64,000 nt of DNA from Paenibacillus anaericanus (GTDB lineage: Bacteria; Bacillota; Bacilli; Paenibacillales; Paenibacillaceae), in NCBI RefSeq assembly GCF_003994475.1, contig NZ_RZNY01000015.1, forward strand, positions 1-64,000, given 5' to 3'. The stretch's first letter is position 1. Every line of letters starts with the position of its first letter. Of the stretch, positions 1 through 10,542 are shown piece after piece. A program made the translations under genes and the position numbers. Below the pieces are notes generated by a model, which did not search any database, was not told the origin of the DNA, and saw nothing but the letters and a program-made list of their open reading frames with translations.

Positions 1-365
1 AATTCTCTTATCGAGGTGTCCACTTTTTATTCTAGTTCTAATACTCTAGTTAAGTTAACCGTTTTCCACCACTATGGCTACAAAACGCCAAATCAGATGG
101 AGAAATTCCAGATAAATTTCCGACTGGTGGTAAATAGTGATATTAACTGGATAAGTTCCTGTTATTCACACACCAATACATTCACGCCACACCAAACACT
201 GGTAGAATGGTTACAATTTAATAAAGACAACTATTCAATCTATTCTAAAATGAAACAAAAGCCTCCACATCGAGATGAACTGCTTACGCAGAATTCATTC
301 CAATGTGGAGGCTTTATTGTTTAGTCTATGTAGCCGAGGCAAAAGCCTCTTAAATGTGTTGCAGT
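1..365. other. gene-poor left edge
   Basis: This AT-rich stretch lies downstream of the RNase P RNA and carries no convincing gene. One plus-strand reading frame (16-324) stays open, but it has no ribosome binding site, resembles no family I know, and its tail runs through a hairpin (262-312). The first 40 bases look vaguely like the end of an insertion element, which I cannot support. Confidence 0.5.
250..313 (-). terminator. hairpin, probable rnpB terminator
   Basis: The bases AGCCTCCACAT near 261-271 pair with ATGTGGAGGCT near 303-313 across a loop of about 30 bases. On the minus strand the hairpin is followed by a T-rich run (TTTTGTTTCATTTT), so it probably ends transcription downstream of rnpB. 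A second tight hairpin (GAGGC AAAA GCCTC, 336-349) lies closer to the RNA but lacks a T tract. On the plus strand the large hairpin is followed by a weaker T-rich stretch. Confidence 0.5.
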
Positions 366-783
366 GATGAAAGTTTGCCGTAAGCCGGGTTCTGTACTCT
401 TCGCGGTTTGAACGGGAACTACCCTCCCGCCATGAGTGACAATCATCTATCTAGGCCGTACATTACTGGACGGCTCCAGCGACCAACCCAGACGCGCCTC
501 GGGCAAAGGTTGTCTCTTCCATAAGAAGAAACTGCGTCCCATTAGGTCTTGCTCCAAGTGGGGTTTACCAGGAACGAAGTCACCAGCGTTCCTCGGGGTC
601 TCTTACACCTCGGTTCCATCCTTACCTGTGCTCCCTTGCGGAAGCCATCGGCGGTCCATTTCTGTGGCACTATCCTTCAGCTCGCGCCGACTGGACATTA
701 TCCAGCACCCTGCCCTACGGAGCCCGGACTTTCCTCCCGTGGCATAAGCCACCGGCGATTGTCTGTCAAACTTTCGGGCAACA
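366..783 (-). ncRNA. rnpB: RNase P RNA, A-type architecture
   Basis: This is the catalytic RNA of RNase P, which trims the 5' leaders of tRNA precursors. Read on the minus strand it has the universal blocks GAGGAAAGTCC near the 5' end, AGTGCCACAGAAA, GGTAAACCCC, AGATAGATGATTG and ACAGAACCCGGCTTA near the 3' end. The end strands GAAAGTTTG and CAAACTTTC form helix P1 and set the limits to within a few bases. The blocks GGGCTCCGTAGGGCAGGGTGCTGG and ACCGCCGATGGC with AGGTAAGG follow the ancestral A-type (E. coli-like) form rather than the B-type of B. subtilis. A consensus promoter sits directly upstream. Confidence 0.95.
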
Positions 784-789
784 ATTGTT

Positions 790-818
790 AGTATACAGGC
801 ATTGCTATGGAATCACAA
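790..818 (-). promoter_or_regulatory. sigma-A promoter of rnpB
   Basis: On the minus strand there is TTGTGA (813-818), a 17-base spacer, then TATACT (790-795). The predicted start, 6 to 7 bases on, matches the 5' end of the RNase P RNA inferred from helix P1. Confidence 0.75.
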
Positions 819-865
819 GCATGAATTTGCGGTAGTATTAGCGTTTTATGTCAATATCTACACAT

Positions 866-1981
866 TTACAGAAATGCAAATGGCTCGGTATCAATTGAGG
901 AGGCATGTACCTTCGTCTCGTATTTATCACCCTGCAGTTTGTCCGTCAGCCAAGCGGCCACTCTTGGCTTCATCATTTTCTCCGCATTGTGACCGGGATC
1001 AATGATCGTTATGCCAGCCATCAAAGCATCTTGTGCCGTATGATAATCAACGTCGCCAGTTACGAGTACATCGGCACCGCGAAATAACGCGTGTTTCCAA
1101 TACCGTCCACCGGAACCGCCTACAACAGCAGCTTTCTTGATCTGCCGATTCAAATCACCAACAACACGGACTGCAGGAACATCAAATTTCTCTTTAACCC
1201 GCTGTACGAATGCGTCTAGACTAACTGGTTCCTGGAGTTTACCAACTCGTCCGAGTCCCAGTGTACGCCCCTTCAGATCCATTCCATATAGATCGTATGC
1301 AACCTCCTCGTAAGGGTGGCTTTTCAGCATAGCTTGAATGACCTTATTACGAGAACTTTGGGGTACGATAGTTTCAATACGAATTTCTTCGACCTTTTCT
1401 AGCTTCCCCTCTTTACCGATAAAAGGTTGCGTTCCTTCCTGCGGCAAAAAAGTACCGTAGCCTTCGATATTGAAACTGCAATGACTATAATTCCCAATCC
1501 AGCCTGCACCAGCATTTAGAATCGCATCTAACACGCGCTGATGATGATCTTTGGGCACAAAGACGACTAGCTTATACAGATTGTCTGTATGAATATCCTC
1601 TAAGGGAATAACGTTCTGAATCCCCAGCACTTCAGCCATCCAGTCGTTCATTCCACCTTCGGTAACATCAAGATTCGTATGACTGATATATACTGCGATA
1701 TCGTTCTTGATTAATTTCTCATATACTTTGCCCATTGGAGTATCGCTTTGTAAATTACTCAGTGGGCGATAAATAATGGCATGATGTGCCACAATCAGAT
1801 TGGCCCCAAGAGAAATAGCCTCTTCTACGACATCTTCATTTACGTCAAGAGCAACCAGTACTCCGGTGATCTCCTTCTGCAAACTTCCAAGCTGCAATCC
1901 GATCTTATCACCTTCCATAGCTACATGCTTTGGAGCAAGCTGCTCCATATATTGAATTACTGTTTGTCCTTTTGCAAACAT
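866..1981 (-). CDS. Nif3-like protein with PII-like insert (YqfO family)
   Basis: A 371-residue member of the Nif3/YqfO (DUF34) family, a conserved metal-binding fold often labelled GTP cyclohydrolase I type 2; its cellular role is unsettled. The dimetal ligands are visible: the pair H66-H67 in VAHHAII, H101 and D105 in SHTNLD, and H331 with E334 in DPGHNAEK. At about 370 residues it is the long form, where a PII/CutA-like domain (roughly residues 130-235) is inserted between the two halves of the metal-binding core. A strong site (GGAGGAGG) precedes the ATG. The start overlaps the end of trmK by 25 bases, so the two are translationally coupled, as in B. subtilis. Confidence 0.9.
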   Translation of the reverse strand: MFAKGQTVIQYMEQLAPKHVAMEGDKIGLQLGSLQKEITGVLVALDVNEDVVEEAISLGANLIVAHHAIIYRPLSNLQSDTPMGKVYEKLIKNDIAVYISHTNLDVTEGGMNDWMAEVLGIQNVIPLEDIHTDNLYKLVVFVPKDHHQRVLDAILNAGAGWIGNYSHCSFNIEGYGTFLPQEGTQPFIGKEGKLEKVEEIRIETIVPQSSRNKVIQAMLKSHPYEEVAYDLYGMDLKGRTLGLGRVGKLQEPVSLDAFVQRVKEKFDVPAVRVVGDLNRQIKKAAVVGGSGGRYWKHALFRGADVLVTGDVDYHTAQDALMAGITIIDPGHNAEKMMKPRVAAWLTDKLQGDKYETKVHASSIDTEPFAFL

Positions 1982-2718
1982 GTCAGAACCTCCTCCAACT
2001 GTGCATATATCCTACCCACTTCTTCTTCCTTCTCCCTCGAAGACTCCAAAGAGGATGTAGCTATTGATTTACGGATTCTATCCAATTTACGCAGTTCAGA
2101 CTCCCATTTACGAAAGAAAACATCATTCGGTACCGCGGTCAATCGTGGCCCCAGCTCCAACAATAACTCTCTAGAAAGCTTAATATCTCCACCAGGCAAT
2201 GTACGCTCACGATACAACTCCTCGTTTAATTGCTCTGCGTCGGGATGAGCATCTGCTGTGAGGATCTCATATATTTTACCATCTTCTTCTAAGATAACTT
2301 CTTCGGAAAGAAACCAGCCGCGCTCCAGTAAATAACGGCGAACTAATTCTTCGGCCACATTAGGTTGGAGCACCAAACGTTTCACACCAACCAGTTTGTC
2401 CTCTCCCGTTGTTAGAATCGACACGATCAAAGCCCCACCCATACCAGCTATTGTGATCGTATCGACCTCTCCAGCTGTAATAACTTCCAATCCATTTCCT
2501 TTGCGAACAGAAATTCTGTGTCCCTCACCAGCCTCAGCAACTTGCCTTCTAGCTGCATCAAATGGACCATCGGATACCTCACCAGCCACAGCGAAGGAGA
2601 CACGACCACTTCGTACAGCTGAAACTGGCAATAATGCGTGATCGGAACCGATATCAGCTAATCGACATCCCTCCGGCAATCGATCTGCAATTTGTTGTAA
2701 TCTTGATGATATTTTCAC
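1957..2718 (-). CDS. trmK: tRNA (adenine22-N1)-methyltransferase TrmK
   Basis: This is a SAM-dependent enzyme that methylates N1 of adenine 22 in the tRNA D-loop region. It closely resembles B. subtilis TrmK (YqfN): LADIGSDHALLP forms the SAM-binding loop, GEVSDGPF follows, ITIAGMGGALI is the catalytic-site segment, and LVLQPN comes after it. The C-terminal third (about residues 170-253) is charged and helical, matching the family's coiled-coil tail. The GTG start at 2718 is preferred because GGGGGTG lies about 11 bases upstream and the homologues begin near KISSRLQ; an in-frame start 36 bases earlier also exists. The gene overlaps nif3 and follows the sigA terminator. Confidence 0.92.
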   Translation of the reverse strand: MKISSRLQQIADRLPEGCRLADIGSDHALLPVSAVRSGRVSFAVAGEVSDGPFDAARRQVAEAGEGHRISVRKGNGLEVITAGEVDTITIAGMGGALIVSILTTGEDKLVGVKRLVLQPNVAEELVRRYLLERGWFLSEEVILEEDGKIYEILTADAHPDAEQLNEELYRERTLPGGDIKLSRELLLELGPRLTAVPNDVFFRKWESELRKLDRIRKSIATSSLESSREKEEEVGRIYAQLEEVLTCLQKDKQ

Positions 2719-2838
2719 GAAGAGCTTACACCCCCATATTTTAGTTGTTGACAATCATTTGCAATGATCAACGAAAAAAGTTAAAATATAAACCAGTAAA
2801 GAAAAAAATAGGAAATGGACCCAAAAGAAAGAAATTAG

Positions 2839-2868
2839 ATTATATTCATTCTATGCTAACAAAAGGAT
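2839..2868 (-). promoter_or_regulatory. candidate promoter of trmK-nif3
   Basis: A TATAAT hexamer (2839-2844, minus strand) lies between the sigA terminator and trmK, where a promoter is needed. The -35 position only offers a poor match (TCCTTT or ATCCTT, spacing 17-18). Confidence 0.35.
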
Positions 2869-2879
2869 TGACCGTCTGC

Positions 2880-2920
2880 CAAAAAAAAGACCTTGCTGCA
2901 TGGATGCAGAAGGTCGATTT
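2880..2920 (-). terminator. intrinsic terminator after sigA
   Basis: On the minus strand GACCTT-CTGCA, loop TCCA, and TGCAG-C-AAGGTC are followed by eight or more T residues. It ends transcription of the dnaG-sigA unit and separates it from trmK. Confidence 0.88.
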
Positions 2921-2926
2921 CTACGC

Positions 2927-4063
2927 TTATTCGAGAAAATCCTTCAGCCGTTTACTACGACTCGGATGACGCAGCTTGCGGAGTGCCTTGGCTTCGATTT
3001 GACGAATTCTTTCCCGCGTAACGCCGAACACCTTACCTACCTCTTCAAGTGTTCTTGTTCGGCCATCATCAAGTCCAAAACGCAGGCGAAGTACATTCTC
3101 CTCACGTTCCGTGAGCGTATCCAGCACGTCCTCTAGTTGCTCCTTCAAGAGCTCATAAGCAGCCGCATCAGCCGGAGCCAATGCTTCTTGATCTTCAATA
3201 AAGTCCCCTAAATGCGAATCATCTTCTTCACCAATCGGTGTTTCTAATGAAACCGGCTCTTGGGCAATCTTCATAATTTCGCGAACTTTCTCCACAGTAA
3301 GTTCCATCTCAGCCGCAATTTCCTCTGGAGTTGGTTCACGTCCGAGTTCCTGCAGAAGTTGACGAGAAACACGAATCAGCTTATTAATCGTTTCCACCAT
3401 GTGTACGGGAATCCGAATGGTTCTTGCTTGGTCGGCAATCGCACGCGTAATTGCCTGGCGAATCCACCAAGTGGCGTAAGTACTAAATTTGAATCCTTTA
3501 TTGTGATCAAATTTCTCAACCGCTTTGATCAGGCCCATATTACCTTCCTGGATCAAGTCAAGAAACAGCATGCCGCGTCCTACATACCTTTTGGCAATGC
3601 TGACTACGAGCCGAAGGTTTGCTTCAGCGAGGCGACGTTTGGCTTCCTCGTCCCCGTTCTGAATCCGTACAGCAAGTTGAACTTCATCATCCCCAGATAG
3701 AAGTGGAACTCGGCCAATTTCTTTAAGGTACATTCGTACCGGATCATTAATCTTAATACCTGGAGGAAGCGTCAAATCATCTTCAAAGTTAAACTCATCG
3801 CGATTACTACGACCACTACCCTCTTCTTCACTACCATGCACTGTAAGTTCTTCGTCACTATCATTTGAAACGTCTATCCCTAAATCACCCAAATGTTCAA
3901 AAAACTCGTCCATTTGTTCAGGGTCTTGATCAAAGTGCGAAAGTTTCTCCATGATCTCTTTATAGGTTAAGGAAGATCTTTTCTTACCTTTTTCAATCAA
4001 CTGGTCTTTCACCTGATCCAGCGTCAGTTCTGTTTCTAGTTCAGTATGCTGATCATTCGCCAT
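2927..4063 (-). CDS. sigA: primary sigma factor SigA (RpoD)
   Basis: The housekeeping sigma factor of RNA polymerase, 378 residues, the usual size for Bacillota. Region 1.1 is present ([16 protein letters not shown]...). Region 2 follows ([20 protein letters not shown], then [12 protein letters not shown], which melts the -10 element), then region 3 ([11 protein letters not shown]) and region 4 with the -35-reading helix ([20 protein letters not shown]). An acidic stretch follows region 1.1, as in B. subtilis. The ATG at 4063 is chosen because it follows GGGAGGAGGGAG; an upstream in-frame ATG gives a non-homologous extension. It lies 44 bases after dnaG, the conserved macromolecular-synthesis arrangement. 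The cccA gene found next in B. subtilis is absent. Confidence 0.98.
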   Translation of the reverse strand: MANDQHTELETELTLDQVKDQLIEKGKKRSSLTYKEIMEKLSHFDQDPEQMDEFFEHLGDLGIDVSNDSDEELTVHGSEEEGSGRSNRDEFNFEDDLTLPPGIKINDPVRMYLKEIGRVPLLSGDDEVQLAVRIQNGDEEAKRRLAEANLRLVVSIAKRYVGRGMLFLDLIQEGNMGLIKAVEKFDHNKGFKFSTYATWWIRQAITRAIADQARTIRIPVHMVETINKLIRVSRQLLQELGREPTPEEIAAEMELTVEKVREIMKIAQEPVSLETPIGEEDDSHLGDFIEDQEALAPADAAAYELLKEQLEDVLDTLTEREENVLRLRFGLDDGRTRTLEEVGKVFGVTRERIRQIEAKALRKLRHPSRSKRLKDFLE

Positions 4064-4107
4064 ATTCGACTCCCTCCTCCCTAGAAAATTACTCAACATC
4101 CATCGTT

Positions 4108-5931
4108 TTACTGTCTCTCTAGGGCAATAATCTCACTTGCAATCTGTGCCGCCAGTAAGAAGTCTCCGGCCCGTTCAGCCGAAACCATTTCTTCCTTCTT
4201 ACTTTTAATTTGATTTTGTAGTGGTACCTTTCGAATTTCACGGATACAATCGTCCAGTTCCAGAGAAGTCCATTCCCCAGGAGTATCCATCATAGCAATA
4301 GAAATTAATGTTTGTTCAAGCCGTTCATCCTGAAGCGACGAAATAAATCTGCTCGCGTCCGGCGGTTTTCCTTGCGCGTAATACGCGTATAGATAAGCAG
4401 CAATAGCTGCATGATCCTCGATGTTAAATTCGTCCCCAAGGCGCTCCCACACATATCGTGATACTTCTTCATCTTGAAGCATGAAGGAGAGCAATCTTCG
4501 TTCCGCAACATGGTAAGCAGGCAACAGAGCCGGCATGGATGTCTGCCCCTTTTTATGCCTACCATTATTCCACCTTTTGTCGTTATTATCCCCAAGTGGT
4601 TCCTTTTTTTGCATGGCCATTCGAAATTCATTACATTCCTGTTTCAAACTATCAAATGAAACTTGGAGATCAGCTGATAATTCTTTCAAGTAAATTTCGC
4701 GTTCCGTAGGTGATGGCAGTGGTGCGATTACACCCATAGCATCTTTGATGTAAGCTACCTTTCCGCCCTCTTCTAGCAGTATATGGTTTTTCTTCAGATA
4801 TATAAGCCTAAATTTGACTGATGATACTGCGCCATCCAATACTTGGTGCTTAAATCGCTCGCCCCCGTACTTCTGAATAAACTCATCCGGGTCCATTCCT
4901 TCGCTAAGCAAAGCGACTTTGATCACAAAACCTACGTTTTCTAGTATAGGAATACTTTTTAATGCCGCGGCTTGTCCTGCTTGATCTCCGTCATAACAAA
5001 CAATAATTTCGTCTGCGAGTCCCCGCATCATGCTGGCGTGTCCCTCCGTTAGGGCAGTCCCCATCGTAGCAACACCATTATGAACACCTGACTCCCAGGC
5101 ACTAATTACATCCCCATAACCTTCAAACAATACAATTTGCCGTGATTTGCGGATCTCCGTCTTCGCTTGATGAAGATTATAGAGCGTCCGACTTTTACTA
5201 AAAAGCTTACTCTCGGGAGAGTTGAGATATTTGGGCCCACCCTCGCCAAGAATTCTTCCAGCAAAGGCAATCACTTTACCGTTCCGGTTGTGTAAAGGAA
5301 AAATAACCCTATCGCGGAATCGATCTACAAATCCTGAACCATCCTGCTTAGGTGACAAAAGCCCACCCTTCTCCATAGACTCAAGATCAAAGGATCTTTT
5401 CTCTAAGAACTGGACAAGAGTATCCCAGCGAGCTGGTGCAAAACCAATCTGAAACGTGTCAATCGCTTTGTCACTGAATCCTCTAGACTTCAAATAATCC
5501 ATTGCTGGTTTGCCATGTTCCGTATTCTTCAGAAGAAAGTGATACAACTTCGAGGACCATTCATGCGCCTGCAAAAGTTGTTCCATCTCCCGGCTCTGAG
5601 GTGTGTCTCCAAATCGACGAGCTCCATCTTCATAAGGGATATGGGCTTCTTCCGCCATAATTCTGACAGCTTCGGGAAAGGATAATCCTTCGATTTCCAT
5701 CTTAAATTTGATGGCATTGCCGCCCTTGCCGCAGCCATAGCAGTGGAAGATTTGCCGTTCGGGGGTCACCGTGAAAGACGGTGTCTTCTCCGAATGGAAG
5801 GGACATAGCCCTTTCATATACTTACCCTGCTTAGTTAGATGAACATGCCTGCCGACCGTATCGACGATATCATGTTGCTGTAGAACCGCCTCAATGACTT
5901 CCTCCGGAATATTCGTTCGCCCGGTACTCAT
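4108..5931 (-). CDS. dnaG: DNA primase DnaG
   Basis: It makes the RNA primers for replication at the fork. The order is an N-terminal CHC2-type zinc domain (C43, H46, C64, C67 in [11 protein letters not shown] and [10 protein letters not shown]), the catalytic core (about 120-250), the TOPRIM domain (about 265-345) with EGYGD and the acidic YDGDQAG, and a C-terminal helicase-binding region (after about 460) that diverges between species. At 607 residues it has normal length. GAAGGTG precedes the ATG. It sits between yqxD and sigA as in B. subtilis. Confidence 0.97.
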   Translation of the reverse strand: MSTGRTNIPEEVIEAVLQQHDIVDTVGRHVHLTKQGKYMKGLCPFHSEKTPSFTVTPERQIFHCYGCGKGGNAIKFKMEIEGLSFPEAVRIMAEEAHIPYEDGARRFGDTPQSREMEQLLQAHEWSSKLYHFLLKNTEHGKPAMDYLKSRGFSDKAIDTFQIGFAPARWDTLVQFLEKRSFDLESMEKGGLLSPKQDGSGFVDRFRDRVIFPLHNRNGKVIAFAGRILGEGGPKYLNSPESKLFSKSRTLYNLHQAKTEIRKSRQIVLFEGYGDVISAWESGVHNGVATMGTALTEGHASMMRGLADEIIVCYDGDQAGQAAALKSIPILENVGFVIKVALLSEGMDPDEFIQKYGGERFKHQVLDGAVSSVKFRLIYLKKNHILLEEGGKVAYIKDAMGVIAPLPSPTEREIYLKELSADLQVSFDSLKQECNEFRMAMQKKEPLGDNNDKRWNNGRHKKGQTSMPALLPAYHVAERRLLSFMLQDEEVSRYVWERLGDEFNIEDHAAIAAYLYAYYAQGKPPDASRFISSLQDERLEQTLISIAMMDTPGEWTSLELDDCIREIRKVPLQNQIKSKKEEMVSAERAGDFLLAAQIASEIIALERQ

Positions 5932-5973
5932 TCAAAACACCTTCATCTCTATTAACACGTAAATAGTAATTCG

Positions 5974-6435
5974 CTAAAATTGTACATTCTCCTGCATTTC
6001 CTGCAAAAGTTTTAATAACATATCTTTGAACTGAGTTCTGTCCTCGTCAGTAAAAGGCTTCGGCCCTTTAGAATAACGCCCGCCCCGCCTCGCTTTTGCT
6101 TGAAAATGACGACGTTCGAGCAAATAATCTATATTACCTGTATGATATTGCTCGCCACGGGGAGACAAAGCTTGACAAGACTTAGCAATGACAAGAGCTG
6201 CAAGGCCATAATCTTGCGTTACTACGATGTCTCCTTTGGCGATATGATTCGCAATATACAAATCGGCACTGTCTTGACCCCTGTCCACCTGAATGACCGA
6301 AACACCTTCAGATTGTTGAAGCACATGATCATGTGAAGAAACCATCAATACATGGACCCCAAAGCGAGAAGCCAATTCAATTATTTCTGCCTTAACGGGG
6401 CAGGAGTCTCCGTCCACAACTATGGATATATTCAT
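5974..6435 (-). CDS. UPF0178 (YaiI/YqxD) PIN-like protein
   Basis: A 153-residue protein of the UPF0178 family, immediately upstream of dnaG as yqxD is in B. subtilis. The family is predicted to have a PIN-like nuclease fold. Here one sees the acidic start VVDGDSCPVK, the mid-protein DSADLYIANH, and VVTQDYGLA; these supply the aspartates expected of a metal site. The tail RGGRYSKGPKPFT is typical. The biochemical function is unknown. The second of two adjacent ATGs is chosen for spacing to GGGAG. Confidence 0.85.
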   Translation of the reverse strand: MNISIVVDGDSCPVKAEIIELASRFGVHVLMVSSHDHVLQQSEGVSVIQVDRGQDSADLYIANHIAKGDIVVTQDYGLAALVIAKSCQALSPRGEQYHTGNIDYLLERRHFQAKARRGGRYSKGPKPFTDEDRTQFKDMLLKLLQEMQENVQF

Positions 6436-6467
6436 CATTCTCCCGCCCCTTCTTTGGCAAACAAAAT

Positions 6468-8543
6468 TTACGCCCAGACAATTTTCCCGAAATCAGCAAA
6501 GGTTTTTAGGTCATTATCAATTGCAGCTAAAAGCGCAAGACGGTTCATGCGAATAACTTCGTCTTCTGCCATTACCATGACTGCCTCGAAGAATACTGTA
6601 ATTGTTCCCTTTAAGCTACTGATTAATTCCAATGCTTCCGTCGCATTCCCCTGTTCTAAAACCTGATGATATTCAACCGTAATCGATTTCCATGCGTCGT
6701 AAAGGGCCTGCTCTGCTGGTTCGTTAAACAAATCGGAACGCACTTTTTCAACAGATGCCTTTGCTGCCAAATTACTTACCCGTCCGAAGGATTCCACGGT
6801 CGATTTGTAATCCGGTTGATCCACCGCATCCATCAAAGCCACTCCTCGTGCTACTACGGAAACTACATCGTCATAGCCAGCTGCCATTACGGCATCAACT
6901 ACATCGTAACGAAGACGTTCGGACAACGTCTTTCTCACCCGAAGACCAAAGAAGTCGAACAGATCCTTCAAAATTTCAGATTCTGAACGCTTCAAACCAC
7001 GGAGCTCTTGATGTGTATCTAATGCGATTTTGAAAATGTCATAAAGCTTCACTGGTAGCTTATGTTCCAGCATAATTTGAACAATACCTGCTGCCTGGCG
7101 GCGCAAACCGTAAGGGTCCTGCGAGCCTGTTGGAACGATACCGATGGAGAAGCATCCCGTTATGGTATCAATTTTATCTGCAATGCTGACGATAGAACCT
7201 ACTTCAGAACTCGGTACAGTTTCACCAGCAAAGCGAGGTTGATAATGCTCAAACACACCTCTAGCTACAGCTTCAGATTCTCCAGCCTTGCGTGCATAAT
7301 CTTCGCCCATCACACCTTGAAGTTCAGGGAATTCATAAACCATTTGTGTTACCAAATCAAATTTACAAATTTCCGCCGTGCGGCTAACCGCTTCGGCTGT
7401 ACCTGAATCAGACCCTAGCAACTCTGCTAACTTGTCACTGTTCCGGCGAATACGACGCACTTTATCTCCGACAGATCCCAGCTCCTCATGGAACACAATG
7501 CTTTCCAATTTGGATAAGAAATCCTTGATGAGATGTTTTTGATCTTCTTCATAGAAAAATTTCGCATCGGAAAGACGAGCGCGTAGTACTTTCTCATTTC
7601 CCTTAGCAATAACATCTAGTGAAGTAGCATTTCCGTTACGAACCGTGACGAAATACGGAAGTAGCGCAGCTTGTGCGTTTAATACTGGGAAATAACGCTG
7701 ATGCTCACGCATAGAAGTGATAAGTACTTCCTGTGGAATTTGTAGGAATGATTCTTCAAATGTTCCATACAATACAGTTGGCGTCTCCACTAGGAACAAG
7801 ACTTCTTCAAGAAGATCTTCCTTGACAGCAATGTTCCAGCCTTTCTCCTTAGCCAAAGCGTCTATTTGCTCCGTAATCAATTGCTTACGCTCATTAATAT
7901 CTGCTATAACATGACCAGCACGCAACGCTTCTACATATGCCGCTGGCTCATCGATTACAATCTCACTACCCAAGAAGCGGTGACCTCTCGTTACATTACC
8001 CGATTTCACACCGGCGATTTCGATATCGATGATCTCGCTACCGAACAATGCCACCATCCAACGGATCGGGCGTACAAATTTAAAGTCATAACTCGCCCAG
8101 CGCATGTTTTTAGGGAAATTCATGGCATTCAGAATGCTAAGCAGTCCTTCAGACACGATTGTCGCTGTCTCCAGACCAATACTATTCTTGCTAACATAAA
8201 CGTACTCTGTACCGCCTAGTTCCTTAAAAGTGAACTGTTCTGGACTAGCGCCTTGACTACGAGCGAATCCAAGCGCAGCTTTGCTCCATTGACCCTGTTC
8301 ATCAAGAGCGATTTTGCGAGATGGACCTTTAACTTCTTCATGAACATCCTCTTGTTTCTCGGCTACATCGCGAACAAGCACAGCAAGACGACGCGGAGTA
8401 GCATAGCTCTCGATTGAACCATATTTAATGACCGAATCGTCTAACCACTTAGCCATACGGTCTTGCAATTGTTCTACCGCCGCGCGAATGAATCGTGCTG
8501 GCATTTCTTCTAAACCAATTTCAAACAATAGATCCTTAGCCAC
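6468..8543 (-). CDS. glyS: glycyl-tRNA synthetase beta subunit
   Basis: The beta subunit of the tetrameric bacterial-type glycyl-tRNA synthetase, which binds tRNA and supports catalysis by the alpha subunit. The N-terminus [15 protein letters not shown] is the family signature, and TRGHRFLG, a mid-protein HD-like part and a C-terminal DALR-like anticodon-binding domain (about 570-690) follow. Its 691 residues are normal. The GTG at 8543 is chosen because GGGAGGTG sits about 7 bases upstream; the in-frame GTG at 8552 falls inside that site. It overlaps the end of glyQ by 8 bases, so the subunits are co-translated. Confidence 0.96.
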   Translation of the reverse strand: MAKDLLFEIGLEEMPARFIRAAVEQLQDRMAKWLDDSVIKYGSIESYATPRRLAVLVRDVAEKQEDVHEEVKGPSRKIALDEQGQWSKAALGFARSQGASPEQFTFKELGGTEYVYVSKNSIGLETATIVSEGLLSILNAMNFPKNMRWASYDFKFVRPIRWMVALFGSEIIDIEIAGVKSGNVTRGHRFLGSEIVIDEPAAYVEALRAGHVIADINERKQLITEQIDALAKEKGWNIAVKEDLLEEVLFLVETPTVLYGTFEESFLQIPQEVLITSMREHQRYFPVLNAQAALLPYFVTVRNGNATSLDVIAKGNEKVLRARLSDAKFFYEEDQKHLIKDFLSKLESIVFHEELGSVGDKVRRIRRNSDKLAELLGSDSGTAEAVSRTAEICKFDLVTQMVYEFPELQGVMGEDYARKAGESEAVARGVFEHYQPRFAGETVPSSEVGSIVSIADKIDTITGCFSIGIVPTGSQDPYGLRRQAAGIVQIMLEHKLPVKLYDIFKIALDTHQELRGLKRSESEILKDLFDFFGLRVRKTLSERLRYDVVDAVMAAGYDDVVSVVARGVALMDAVDQPDYKSTVESFGRVSNLAAKASVEKVRSDLFNEPAEQALYDAWKSITVEYHQVLEQGNATEALELISSLKGTITVFFEAVMVMAEDEVIRMNRLALLAAIDNDLKTFADFGKIVWA

Positions 8544-9423
8544 GGTCAGCACCTCCCTTTTGAAGCATCGGGAATCCTAGCTTCTCTCGCTCCTCCAAAT
8601 ATGTTGCTGCCACTTGCCGTGACAAATTACGCACTCGAGTAATATAACCTGTCCGCTCTGTTACACTGATCGCACCTCTAGCATCAAGTAAATTGAAGGC
8701 ATGGGAACATTTCAGCACATAATCGTATGCTGGGAAAACAAGATGTTGTTCCATCGCTTTACCTGCTTCTTGCTCGTACATATTAAATAAGGTAAACAAC
8801 ATTTTTACATCAGATACCTCAAACGTATACTTGGAATGCTCAAATTCTGGTTGGTGAAAGATATCCCCATAAGATGTACCTTCTACCCACTCTAAATCGT
8901 ACACATTCTCTTTATCTTGAATATAGGATGCGAGGCGTTCCATACCGTAAGTGATCTCTACAGCGACTGGATTCGCTTCAATCCCACCTACCTGTTGGAA
9001 ATACGTAAATTGAGTTACCTCCATACCATCTAACCATACTTCCCAGCCAAGACCCCAAGCCCCGAGTCCAGGATGTTCCCAGTTGTCTTCGACAAACCGA
9101 ATATCATGTTGGAGTGGATCTATACCAAGCCGTTTCAGACTTTCGAGATAAATCTCTTGAATATTGTCTGGGGACGGCTTCATAATAACCTGGAACTGGT
9201 GATGTTGGTACAAACGGTTCGGGTTCTCCCCATAACGTCCGTCTGCTGGACGGCGTGAAGGCTCGACATAAGCCACGTTCCATGGCTCTGGTCCGATTGA
9301 ACGTAGAAACGTCATCGGGTTAAGTGTACCCGCACCTTTCTCAACATCATAAGGTTGTACTACAATACATTTCTGTTCCGCCCAAAACTGCTGCAGCGTC
9401 AATATCATTCCTTGAAAATTCAT
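8536..9423 (-). CDS. glyQ: glycyl-tRNA synthetase alpha subunit
   Basis: The catalytic subunit that activates glycine with ATP, 295 residues. The family start [16 protein letters not shown] is clear, as are [12 protein letters not shown] and [16 protein letters not shown] at 9423 follows AAAAGGAG. Longer open reading upstream runs through the T-box leader and is not coding. Expression is predicted to depend on charging of tRNA-Gly through that leader. Confidence 0.97.
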   Translation of the reverse strand: MNFQGMILTLQQFWAEQKCIVVQPYDVEKGAGTLNPMTFLRSIGPEPWNVAYVEPSRRPADGRYGENPNRLYQHHQFQVIMKPSPDNIQEIYLESLKRLGIDPLQHDIRFVEDNWEHPGLGAWGLGWEVWLDGMEVTQFTYFQQVGGIEANPVAVEITYGMERLASYIQDKENVYDLEWVEGTSYGDIFHQPEFEHSKYTFEVSDVKMLFTLFNMYEQEAGKAMEQHLVFPAYDYVLKCSHAFNLLDARGAISVTERTGYITRVRNLSRQVAATYLEEREKLGFPMLQKGGADRG

Positions 9424-9477
9424 GAACCCATCTCCTTTTACACTCATAGTGTACAGCCGCCGTTTGAGTAAAGAGAA

Positions 9478-9715
9478 CGCAAAAAAGCCCTCATCTCTAC
9501 GCCTGCTGTCAGACGTAGGGACGAGAGCTGTGTAGTCCCGCGGTTCCACCCTACTTGATTTACGATCCTCTGATTTGATCAAGGAATCAATAAATCCGCT
9601 TTTCACGTTCGTTACATGCTCCGAGGATGCCGTTTCATGTGTCTCTCTGTCCAGGCTCCCACTATCCCCGGCTCGCTTCACAGATAAGAACCTCATTACT
9701 TTTCCACTTCAACGC
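9478..9715 (-). promoter_or_regulatory. T-box riboswitch of glyQS (tRNA-Gly)
   Basis: The minus-strand leader carries the T-box core AGGGTGGAACCGCGGGA (about 9537-9553), followed by a strong hairpin (about 9487-9530) and a run of T residues at 9481-9486, the terminator. The upstream stem I holds GGC within AAACGGCATCC, a plausible glycine specifier codon, and the conserved AGCGAGC-like segment. Uncharged tRNA-Gly should pair with TGGA in the T-box bulge and prevent termination. Confidence 0.93.
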
Positions 9716-9771
9716 ATGTTTCTCTTATATAGAGATATTCTCATAAATAATAAATGATTTTATGAAGTTCG

Positions 9772-10521
9772 TCAAATTTCATATTTTTCCATCTGGTCAA
9801 GAAAATGACGAGATTTAAGATTAAGTGATAGCTGAGTATCCATAAAGGCGCGCATAACCTTCTTTAATTCTTCCTTTGTTGTTTCTTTAACTTCAATATT
9901 GCCTAATCTACGCATATCCATCTTTTCAAAGAGAGACAATAACCGCAGAGTTCCCGGAGAAATTGTTATAGCCCCATGATCATGATGACGGCATCTTTGA
10001 CATAGTCTGCCCCCCAACAAGGGACTGACTCTTGTACTTTCCTCTAATGAACCACAGGATACACAAGCTTCAAATGATGGACCGTAACCAGAAGCTTGTA
10101 AAATTTTAATCTCGAATAAGTGAATGACGATCTGTTGATCTTTGCCCGCTGTGAGTCCTTCCAGACAAGCTTTCAACTGGGTAAACCAAAAAGTTCCCAC
10201 TTCTTCATCATGGAGACTCCGATCCAACAATTCACAAGCATATGAAGCATACGCCGCGAGAAGCAAATCACTACGTAAAGAAAAGTGAGATTCAATAATC
10301 TCACCTTGATTTAACGATCCTAAACCGCCATTTTGACGGTAGAAAACAAATTCACCATAAGTAAAAGGCTGGGTTATGGCACCATGTCGGCTTTTTAACT
10401 TTTTCGCACCACGAGCCATAACGCCTATTTTCCCATGAGTCTCTGTACATAATGTAATAATTTTGTTTCCCTCGCCGTAGTCCATGCTGCGGATGACAAT
10501 TCCTTTCACCCTATATAGCAT
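9772..10521 (-). CDS. recO: DNA repair protein RecO
   Basis: Mediator that loads RecA onto SSB-coated single-stranded DNA with RecR. The N-terminal OB fold begins YRVKGIVIRSMDYGEGNKI, a helical middle follows, and the zinc cluster is CVSCG (about 155-160) with CQRC (about 175-180). At 249 residues it is of normal length. GGGGGAAG precedes the ATG. In this gene order it always sits with era, cdd and ybeY. Confidence 0.95.
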   Translation of the reverse strand: MLYRVKGIVIRSMDYGEGNKIITLCTETHGKIGVMARGAKKLKSRHGAITQPFTYGEFVFYRQNGGLGSLNQGEIIESHFSLRSDLLLAAYASYACELLDRSLHDEEVGTFWFTQLKACLEGLTAGKDQQIVIHLFEIKILQASGYGPSFEACVSCGSLEESTRVSPLLGGRLCQRCRHHDHGAITISPGTLRLLSLFEKMDMRRLGNIEVKETTKEELKKVMRAFMDTQLSLNLKSRHFLDQMEKYEI

Positions 10522-10542
10522 GATTCTTCCCCCAACCTGGCC

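Noticed and set aside
1-60. Insertion-sequence end at the left margin
   Set aside because: Only a vague resemblance; no transposase or inverted repeat is visible.
16-324. Open plus-strand frame of 102 codons at the left edge
   Set aside because: No ribosome site, no recognisable family, tail runs through a hairpin.
436-791. Two plus-strand frames inside the RNase P RNA
   Set aside because: They lie antisense to a clearly folded RNA gene.
9424-9696. In-frame N-terminal extension of glyQ
   Set aside because: It overlaps the T-box leader and terminator; homologues begin at the ATG at 9423.
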